Shown here piece after piece: positions 1 through 4,435 of a DNA stretch of 5,006 bases. This DNA comes from an uncultured Clostridia bacterium (GTDB lineage: Bacteria; Bacillota; Clostridia; Oscillospirales; Ruminococcaceae): assembly GCA_946533615.1 (NCBI GenBank), contig CAMNBY010000122.1, positions 1 through 5,006 of the forward strand, written 5' to 3'. The position numbers were made by a program, and so were the translations under genes. The notes beneath the pieces are model-generated. The model did not search any database. It was given only the letters and a program-made list of their open reading frames with translations, and was not told the DNA's origin. The first letter of the stretch is position 1; each line of letters opens with the position of its first letter.

Positions 1-28
1 AGGCGTCAGCCTTCCTGCGTCGAATTTA

Positions 29-87
29 GGCAATCTGACGAAAAATCTGACTGCGCATCTTGCGCACAATGGTTGTGCGGTATTGCC
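29..87 (-). other. Inverted-repeat element, possible structured leader RNA or small intergenic repeat
   Basis: Seen in the sequence: GGCAAT (29-34) and ATTGCC (82-87) are perfect inverted arms. Inside them lies a 7-bp stem, CGCACAA (63-69) with TTGTGCG (73-79), closed by a 3-base loop. TGCGCA occurs at 52-57 and again at 61-66 and could form an alternative hairpin that excludes the first. AATCTGAC is directly repeated at 32-39 and 44-51. A further short palindrome, AGGC-GTCA-GCCT, sits at 1-12. A good leftward promoter (119-147) would start transcription near 112, so the element would lie in the first 100 bases of a leftward RNA. I cannot assign it to a known riboswitch or RNA family. It could be a 5' leader of a gene beyond the left edge, a small RNA, or a dispersed intergenic repeat. 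Confidence 0.4.
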
Positions 88-118
88 TTGGTGTATAAAA
101 ACTGATATTCCATATATG

Positions 119-147
119 ATTATAGCACATCGGCGGGAAAATGTAAA
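119..147 (-). promoter_or_regulatory. Leftward sigma-A promoter with extended -10
   Basis: Read on the minus strand, TTTACA (147-142) is followed after 17 bases by TATAAT (124-119), with TG at -15/-14 giving TGCTATAAT. This is five of six at -35 and six of six at -10. The predicted start is near base 112, pointing off the left edge through the inverted-repeat element. No complete gene served by it lies in the window. Confidence 0.6.
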
Positions 148-227
148 GAAGGCACGGGGTGAGTTTTGCGGGCGTGATGGGTGAAAAACGCACTAAAAAG
201 GTGTCTTATCTTCACTCTAATTTAACC

Positions 228-260
228 AAATCTGACATATAGTGCGCAGAATGCAGATTT
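228..260. repeat. 7-bp inverted repeat just upstream of the amidase promoter
   Basis: AAATCTG (228-234) and CAGATTT (254-260) are perfect inverted arms separated by 19 bases, ending four bases before the -35 box at 264. The left arm contains a third copy of AATCTGAC (229-236), also present twice at 32-51. TGCGCA (243-248) in the spacer is likewise shared with the left-edge element. It could be an operator, a degenerate second copy of that element, or chance in AT-rich DNA. The stretch 148-227 shows nothing I can interpret. Confidence 0.3.
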
Positions 261-263
261 TGC

Positions 264-292
264 TTGACTAATCCGACGTTTTATGTTATAAT
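264..292 (+). promoter_or_regulatory. Promoter of the amidase gene
   Basis: TTGACT (264-269) and TATAAT (287-292) are separated by 17 bases, and TG at 284-285 makes an extended -10 (TGTTATAAT). The predicted start is near 299, leaving an untranslated leader of about 90 bases before the start codon at 391. No rival promoter of this quality lies closer to the gene. Confidence 0.75.
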
Positions 293-302
293 AATTCATA
301 TA

Positions 303-319
303 TGTAATTATTATGTAAC
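303..319 (+). promoter_or_regulatory. WalR (YycF)-like tandem binding box
   Basis: TGTAAT (303-308), five bases, then TGTAAC (314-319) exactly fit the WalR consensus TGTWAH-N5-TGTWAH known from Bacillus and Staphylococcus. The match is part of an 11-base tandem repeat (301-311 and 312-322, one mismatch). Two further single TGTWAH words lie at 284-289, overlapping the -10, and at 333-338, each 19 bases from the nearer member of the pair. The known WalR regulon is rich in peptidoglycan hydrolases, and the next gene is one. Placement just downstream of the predicted start would favour repression, as at known WalR-repressed genes. The region is AT-rich, so chance similarity is possible. Confidence 0.5.
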
Positions 320-390
320 TATTTTAACGCTGTGTAATAATTTCCCTTTTGGCCTTTTGTGGAAGGGGCTCAGCGATCGGAGGAAATAAA

Positions 391-1380
391 ATGACAGACG
401 AAGAGTTTGAAAAGCTCTACGGCAGACCGCCTGTAAGACCGGGCGCGACCAAAAAAGTTAAGGTCTACTGGGGCAGGATAATCATAGCCCTGATAGTATT
501 TGTACTTATAGTAACAGGCATAGTCCAGCTGATACGCTCGATAGTAAATCACTTCAAGAAGGACGACGCAAAGCCCGCAGTCGTGAACTCGGCAGCCGAA
601 AAGGATGTCCCCGAGGAGAGCGAGCCCGAAGAGAGCGTTGAAGAGACTCCCGTGGTGGAGGGTATGCAGTTCAAGGTCTGCATCGACCCGGGCCACGGCG
701 GCGAGGACGACGGCGCCTGCCTATACAGCGAGGACGGCCAGACAGTTCTCAGAAAGGAAAAAGAAGACACCCTTAAAATGAGCTACGCCATCGGCGACTA
801 CCTCAAGAGCAAGGGCGTATCGGTGGTCTACACACACGACGGCGACTTCCTGCTCTCTCAGGATATTGAGACAGACCTGAGAGAACGCTGCTACGCTGCA
901 AACGACAGCAAATCCGACCTGTTCATCTCGATACACAGAAACAGCCTTTCAAGAGCGATGTGCGGCTTTGAGGTCTGGGCACACAGCAAGCAGCCCGAGC
1001 CCGACGTAACGCTGGCGACAAACATCATGACCTCGCTCGAGGACGCAGGCATCACGGAGAGCCGCGGAGTTCAGTACGGCTACACAGGTATCCCGACCGA
1101 CAACTATGCAGTAAACGCCGACACGGTAATGCCCGCCTGTCTGGTAGAGATGGGCTTTATCACCGACAAACGCGACAACGAGGCCTTTGACAAGAACTTC
1201 GACAAGTACGCACAGGCAGTCGGAGACGCCCTGATAAAGACCGCGATGGATCTGAAGGTCATCGACGAGAACGGCAAGCGCCTGCTCGGCGAGCAGCTTA
1301 TCTCCTACGACAAGCTCTACTACCCGCTTCCCGCCTACTACTCCGACCCCAACGCTGTTCCCGCTTCGGCACAGCAGTAA
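391..1380 (+). CDS. Membrane-anchored N-acetylmuramoyl-L-alanine amidase (Amidase_3 family)
   Basis: This zinc enzyme should cut the amide bond between N-acetylmuramic acid and L-alanine in peptidoglycan, outside the membrane. Start: ATG at 391 has GGAGGA (379-384) six bases upstream; an in-frame TTG at 349 would add 14 unlikely residues and has no such site. The product is 329 residues. Residues 1-26 are short and charged; a single hydrophobic segment (about 27-48) looks like a signal anchor without a clear cleavage site. A linker rich in Glu and Pro (about 60-90) leads to the catalytic domain (about 95-296). Family motifs are clear: DPGHGG with H102, RKEKED with E123, SIHRN with H182 and LVEMGF with E263, giving the expected zinc ligands (H102, E123, H182) and catalytic Glu (E263). 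SIHRN has Arg where Ala, Gln or another small residue is more usual. No SPOR, LysM or other wall-binding domain is present; the Tyr/Pro-rich tail (297-329) is unassigned. It is monocistronic, between its own promoter and a terminator. It could act in growth, division or sporulation; the sequence does not decide which. Confidence 0.93.
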   Translation: MTDEEFEKLYGRPPVRPGATKKVKVYWGRIIIALIVFVLIVTGIVQLIRSIVNHFKKDDAKPAVVNSAAEKDVPEESEPEESVEETPVVEGMQFKVCIDPGHGGEDDGACLYSEDGQTVLRKEKEDTLKMSYAIGDYLKSKGVSVVYTHDGDFLLSQDIETDLRERCYAANDSKSDLFISIHRNSLSRAMCGFEVWAHSKQPEPDVTLATNIMTSLEDAGITESRGVQYGYTGIPTDNYAVNADTVMPACLVEMGFITDKRDNEAFDKNFDKYAQAVGDALIKTAMDLKVIDENGKRLLGEQLISYDKLYYPLPAYYSDPNAVPASAQQ

Positions 1381-1389
1381 AGAAAAGAC

Positions 1390-1425
1390 AAGCCCCGCAG
1401 GACTTTGAGACCTGCGGGGCTTTTT
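1390..1425. terminator. Strong intrinsic terminator, probably bidirectional
   Basis: GCCCCGCAGG (1392-1401) pairs perfectly with CCTGCGGGGC (1411-1420) around a 9-base loop, followed by TTTTT (1421-1425). A-T pairs at 1390-1391 with 1421-1422 lengthen the stem to 12 bp. It starts nine bases after the amidase stop. Read leftward, the stem is followed by TTGTCTTTTCTTT, which is U-rich enough to end the convergent kinase operon too. Confidence 0.92.
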
Positions 1426-1440
1426 GTGCAGTATAGGGGA

Positions 1441-1728
1441 TCAGAACTTATAGCCGTTTGCGGCGTACTGCTTTGCCGCCTCGTGCAGCTTGTTGCCGAC
1501 GGTGTCGAGGCCCTCCTGGGTCAGCGGCTCGTGGAGCTCGAGCTTGAAGTCGGTGGTGTCGCCGTAGGTCGCCTTGCCGTCCCAGACAACACAGCACAGC
1601 TCGCTGCTCTCGTCCTCAAGCTTTTTGTTGAAGATGCGGAAGCTGAAATTCTCGAGGCAGCTGCCTGTGAAGATGTTCTTCTCCTCGAAAAAATAGATGG
1701 TCGGTATGTCGATAAAGCCGTATTTCAT
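1441..1728 (-). CDS. Uncharacterised 95-residue cytosolic protein
   Basis: I do not recognise this family. The start at 1728 is supported by AAAGGAGA (1742-1735) six bases upstream, and the gene begins 19 bases after the lipid kinase stop, so the two are very likely co-transcribed. The protein has no signal peptide or membrane segment. The first two thirds (residues 1-67) alternate hydrophobic and polar residues in short runs, including IPTIYFFEE (8-16), FSFRIFN (28-34), CCVVWDG (45-51) and FKLELHE (61-67), suggesting a small beta-rich fold. The end (about 70-90) looks helical. Three cysteines (24, 45, 46) do not form an obvious metal site. Normal codon use, a strong ribosome site and operon placement say it is a real gene. 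The longer open frames on the opposite strand here have no ribosome site and are shadows. The convergent terminator lies about 15 bases beyond its stop. A link to lipid or envelope metabolism rests only on position. Confidence 0.8.
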   Translation of the reverse strand: MKYGFIDIPTIYFFEEKNIFTGSCLENFSFRIFNKKLEDESSELCCVVWDGKATYGDTTDFKLELHEPLTQEGLDTVGNKLHEAAKQYAANGYKF

Positions 1729-1747
1729 TTGTGTTCTCCTTTCTGTC

Positions 1748-2674
1748 TTAACACATCAGCCGCAGCTTCTGCGGTACGATGCGCATTTTAGCCTTTGTGG
1801 TCTGTCCGAGGACCTCGCCGTCGGTGTGAGCCCAGAGGGGCTTGCTGCTCTGCATCGTGACCTCGGACGCTCTCACGCTGTAGATGCCGCGAAGGCGCAG
1901 GTGCTTGCCGAGATATGCGTTCGGCAGCATTCTCAAAAAGCCGGGCTTGGTCAGGCCGTTGCCGATGCAGATGTCGAAGAGCCCGTCGGTGAAGTCGGCG
2001 TTCGGGCAGAATTTGAAGCCGCCGCCCTCGTGGCAGTGGTTCATGACGATCGCGCTCAGGCACCTGCGGTAAAGTCGGGTGCGGCCGTTGCAGGTGATCC
2101 TGACCTCTGCCGGCTCTGCGGTGAAGCAGACTCTGAGGGCGCCCACAAGATAGATGAGCCTCCCGAGGCCGATGCGGTTGAGGATATTTTTAAGCCCTGT
2201 GCGGTCAACGAAGGCACAGGTCGCAGCCCCGAAGCCGACGTCGCTGCTGATGTTGAAGAGCCGCTTTGTGACGCCCTGTTCTCCGTAGAAGCTAAGCTCG
2301 CCGATGTCTGCTCTGCGGCGCTCCCTGCCCTCTGTGATGAGCCTTGCAAGGGCGCGTTTGTTCTTCGGCAGCCCCATGTCTCTCTGCATATCGTTCCCGG
2401 TGCCGCAGGGGATAAAACCGAAGAGCGTGTTTTCAAAGTCGCTGATGCCGTTGAGGGCTTCATTCAGGGTGCCGTCGCCTCCGATCACGACAAGGGCTGT
2501 TCCCCGTCCCCGAGAGGTCAGCTCCCGGGTGATGTCCGAGACCGTGCGATCCTTTGTCGAGCGGAACAGCCTGTAGCCGTCGGGCGCCTCGGCGAACACG
2601 GGCTCGAGGCTCTTCCAGAGCTTTTCGGTCTTGCCCGAAGCTCCCGCGGGATTAAGAACTATATTGAAAAGCAT
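1748..2674 (-). CDS. Diacylglycerol kinase-family lipid kinase (DgkB/YegS type)
   Basis: It probably phosphorylates diacylglycerol or a related lipid with ATP at the inner face of the membrane, returning diacylglycerol to phosphatidic acid and phospholipid synthesis. At 308 residues it has the usual length. Family motifs in order are NPAGASGK (8-15, phosphate-binding N-terminal loop), GGDGTLNEA (65-73, the nucleotide-binding signature) and GTGND (91-95). The second, lipid-binding lobe has GGGFKFCPNA (217-226), TDGLFD (229-234) and HTDGEVLG (283-290). D230 and E287 correspond by position to the catalytic Asp/Glu described for Staphylococcus aureus DgkB; that correspondence is inferred from motif context. 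ATG at 2674 has AGAAGGAG (2690-2683) eight bases upstream. It is soluble, with no membrane segment, as expected for a peripheral enzyme. It is first in a two-gene leftward operon from the promoter at 2738-2766. Substrate specificity cannot be read from sequence: relatives such as YegS use other lipids. Confidence 0.92.
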   Translation of the reverse strand: MLFNIVLNPAGASGKTEKLWKSLEPVFAEAPDGYRLFRSTKDRTVSDITRELTSRGRGTALVVIGGDGTLNEALNGISDFENTLFGFIPCGTGNDMQRDMGLPKNKRALARLITEGRERRRADIGELSFYGEQGVTKRLFNISSDVGFGAATCAFVDRTGLKNILNRIGLGRLIYLVGALRVCFTAEPAEVRITCNGRTRLYRRCLSAIVMNHCHEGGGFKFCPNADFTDGLFDICIGNGLTKPGFLRMLPNAYLGKHLRLRGIYSVRASEVTMQSSKPLWAHTDGEVLGQTTKAKMRIVPQKLRLMC

Positions 2675-2737
2675 AAGCAGGGCTCCTTCTCAGATACTGT
2701 AATGAAAGGTCAGAGGCGTTCTCCCCTGTCCAAGCTT

Positions 2738-2766
2738 ATTATATCACAAGGCATGGGAAAAGTAAA
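2738..2766 (-). promoter_or_regulatory. Promoter of the lipid kinase operon
   Basis: On the minus strand TTTACT (2766-2761), a 17-base gap and TATAAT (2743-2738) form a sigma-A promoter with an extended -10, TGATATAAT. The -35 matches four of six. The predicted start is near 2731, about 56 bases before the start codon at 2674. It is divergent from the arabinofuranosidase promoter, with 56 bases between the two -35 boxes. Confidence 0.7.
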
Positions 2767-2792
2767 GTGCATCGCAGATATCTTGCACACGG

Positions 2793-2808
2793 ATTTGTAC
2801 ACATAAAT
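2793..2808. promoter_or_regulatory. AraR-like operator upstream of the arabinofuranosidase gene
   Basis: ATTTGTAC-ACATAAAT matches the Bacillus subtilis AraR operator, as I recall it (ATTTGTAC-GTACAAAT), at 13 of 16 positions, with the left half perfect and the outer ATTT/AAAT arms kept. AraR is the arabinose-responsive repressor of arabinose and arabinan genes. The site ends 14 bases before the -35 of a predicted arabinofuranosidase gene. Being upstream of the core promoter, it might act with a second site or affect the divergent promoter. No second good copy is visible. Confidence 0.4.
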
Positions 2809-2822
2809 AAAAGCATTTTGCA

Positions 2823-2851
2823 TTGACAACGCCCTGCCGCTGTGATATAAT
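2823..2851 (+). promoter_or_regulatory. Perfect-consensus promoter of the arabinofuranosidase gene
   Basis: TTGACA (2823-2828), a 17-base spacer and TATAAT (2846-2851) match both sigma-A hexamers fully, with TGA before the -10 (extended -10). The predicted start near 2858 leaves a leader of about 20 bases, just enough for the ribosome site. A promoter this strong on a catabolic gene suggests that control comes from a repressor. Confidence 0.88.
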
Positions 2852-2878
2852 CATTAAAAAACACGGGAGGCTATGGCT

Positions 2879-4360
2879 ATGAAAGAATTCAAAATGCTTA
2901 TCAATGCGGCAGACGTTTCTGCGCATATCAACAAAGAGATCTACGGCAGCTTTTCGGAGCATCTTGGCAGGTGCATCTACGGGGGGCTTTATGTCGGCGA
3001 GGACTCCGAGATACCGAACGTTCACGGCATCAGAAAGGACGCCGCCGAGGCGCTCAGGGCTGTTCGTCTGCCTGTGCTGCGGTGGCCTGGCGGCTGCTTT
3101 GCGGACGAATATCACTGGAAGGACGGCATCGGCCCCAAGGAGAGCCGCAGAAAGATGATAAACACCAACTGGGGCGGCGTTGTCGAGGATAACAGCTTCG
3201 GCACTCACGAATTCTTCGAGCTCTGCGAGCTGATCGGGTGCGAGCCCTATGTGGCAGGCAACGTTGGCAGCGGCACTGTACAGGAGCTTGCCGAGTGGGT
3301 GGAATACATGAACTTTGACGGCGTGTCGCCGATGGCGGAGCTTAGGGCAGAGAACGGCCGCGAAAAGCCCTGGGGCCTGAAATATCTTGGCATCGGGAAC
3401 GAGAACTGGGGCTGCGGCGGCAACATGGACGCCGACTATTATTCAAGCGTTTACCGCCGCTTTGCAAACTTCTGCAAGGACTACAGCGACAGCCGCCTCT
3501 ACAAGATCGCCTGCGGGCCGAACGCTGACAACTACGAGTGGACAGAGACGATGATGAAGACCCTGAAGCACAACTGGGCATGGCAGGCAAGCGGCATCTC
3601 CCTGCACTATTACTGTGTTCCCGACTGGGCGAACAAGGGCAAGGCGGCGGAGTTTGACGAGGAGGGCTATTTTGCGGTGCTTTCCTCTGCAAACTACATT
3701 GACACCCTGCTGACGAACCACGGAAAGATCATGGACCGCTGGGACCCCGAGTGTCAGGTGGGGCTGATCGTTGACGAATGGGGCACCTGGTTCGACGTCG
3801 AGGACGGCACGAACCCGGGCTTCCTCTACCAGCAGAACACGATGCGCGACGCGATCGTTGCGGGTCTGACGCTGAACTCCCTGAACCGCCACGCCTCCCG
3901 CGTGAAGATGGCGAACATCGCTCAGGTCGTGAACGTTTTGCAGGCGCTGCTGCTGACCGAGGGCGACAAGATGATAAAGACCCCTACCTATCACGTTTTC
4001 GACCTCTACAAGGAGCACCAGGACGGCGAGTGCGTTTACTGCTTCACGGAGAACGAGAACATCGGTGCAGGCGGCAGTGAGCTGCCGATGCTGTCCTCCT
4101 CGGCTTCGGTCAAGGACGGCAGGCTGACTCTGACTCTTTCAAACTGCTCGCTGACCGAGAGCGCGAAGCTCTCCGCGGACATCTGCAACTTTGCGGCCGC
4201 AGAGGCCACGGCTCGCGTGCTGACGGGCGACGTTCACGACCACAACACCTTCACCGACCCCGAGAAAGTCGTTATCCGTCCGCTGGAGGTAAAGCTTGAA
4301 GGCAGCAGGCTGACGGTAGAGCTTCCCGCCTGCTCGGTCGCAGAGATAAGCCTGAAATAA
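2879..4360 (+). CDS. abfA: Intracellular alpha-L-arabinofuranosidase, glycoside hydrolase family 51
   Basis: It should release terminal alpha-L-arabinofuranose from arabino-oligosaccharides or arabinoxylan fragments taken into the cell, by a retaining mechanism. Start: ATG at 2879 has GGGAGG (2865-2870) eight bases upstream; the in-frame ATG at 2873 lies only two bases from it and is less likely. The product is 493 residues, close to the roughly 500 of characterised GH51 enzymes. There is no signal peptide. The catalytic (beta/alpha)8 barrel carries GSFSEHLGRCIYGG (23-36), LRWPGGCF (67-74), GIGNENWGCGG (171-181) with acid/base E175, and VDEWGTWF (298-305) with nucleophile E300. Residues E27, R68, C73, N174, Y245 and Q349 fall where the Geobacillus enzyme binds arabinose; this is from memory and motif alignment. 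The last 110 or so residues form the beta-sandwich typical of the family. It has its own strong promoter and a possible AraR site; no transporter or arabinose-pathway gene is adjacent. Some GH51 members act on other substrates, but this motif set is typical of arabinofuranosidases. Confidence 0.95.
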   Translation: MKEFKMLINAADVSAHINKEIYGSFSEHLGRCIYGGLYVGEDSEIPNVHGIRKDAAEALRAVRLPVLRWPGGCFADEYHWKDGIGPKESRRKMINTNWGGVVEDNSFGTHEFFELCELIGCEPYVAGNVGSGTVQELAEWVEYMNFDGVSPMAELRAENGREKPWGLKYLGIGNENWGCGGNMDADYYSSVYRRFANFCKDYSDSRLYKIACGPNADNYEWTETMMKTLKHNWAWQASGISLHYYCVPDWANKGKAAEFDEEGYFAVLSSANYIDTLLTNHGKIMDRWDPECQVGLIVDEWGTWFDVEDGTNPGFLYQQNTMRDAIVAGLTLNSLNRHASRVKMANIAQVVNVLQALLLTEGDKMIKTPTYHVFDLYKEHQDGECVYCFTENENIGAGGSELPMLSSSASVKDGRLTLTLSNCSLTESAKLSADICNFAAAEATARVLTGDVHDHNTFTDPEKVVIRPLEVKLEGSRLTVELPACSVAEISLK

Positions 4361-4390
4361 TTGACAAACGGCACCCTAATGTGATATAAT
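4361..4390 (+). promoter_or_regulatory. Promoter of the GMP synthase gene
   Basis: TTGACA (4361-4366), 18 bases, then TATAAT (4385-4390), with TGA just before it (extended -10). The -35 box begins at the base right after the arabinofuranosidase stop codon. The predicted start near 4397 gives a leader of about 40 bases, too short for a purine riboswitch. A small TCCC-GCGT-GGGA hairpin (4407-4418) precedes the ribosome site AAAGGAG (4421-4427); its meaning is unclear. No terminator separates the two genes, so read-through from upstream is likely. Confidence 0.85.
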
Positions 4391-4435
4391 AAGACATCAA
4401 AAATAATCCCGCGTGGGAGCAAAGGAGTCAGATCT

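Noticed and set aside
6..113. A 35-codon leftward open frame starting ATG at 113 and ending TGA at 6, at the predicted start of the leftward promoter.
   Set aside because: It would have to be leaderless with no ribosome site, and its sequence is explained by the inverted and direct repeats of the element it overlaps. A conserved peptide in relatives would reopen the case.
344..367. CCCTT and AAGGG pairing in the amidase leader as a regulatory hairpin.
   Set aside because: Only five base pairs with a 14-base loop and no competing partner or poly-T; too weak to call.
349..390. In-frame TTG start at 349 extending the amidase by 14 residues.
   Set aside because: No ribosome site precedes it, and a good GGAGGA with six-base spacing points to ATG at 391.
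1405..1791. A 128-codon rightward open frame opposite the 95-residue gene.
   Set aside because: It begins inside the terminator hairpin, has no ribosome site, and overlaps both leftward genes; the leftward reading has proper spacing and an AAAGGAGA site.
1697..2806. A 369-codon rightward open frame opposite the lipid kinase.
   Set aside because: It is fully antisense to a gene with clear kinase motifs, lacks a ribosome site, and is expected from the biased third codon positions of the true gene.
3443..4018. A 191-codon leftward open frame inside the arabinofuranosidase gene.
   Set aside because: Antisense shadow of a well-supported GH51 gene, with low-complexity Val/Leu/Arg-rich composition and no initiation signals.
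4391..4435. Possible purine riboswitch before the GMP synthase gene.
   Set aside because: The leader is only about 40 bases and has no three-way junction; the 4-bp hairpin at 4407-4418 is too small.
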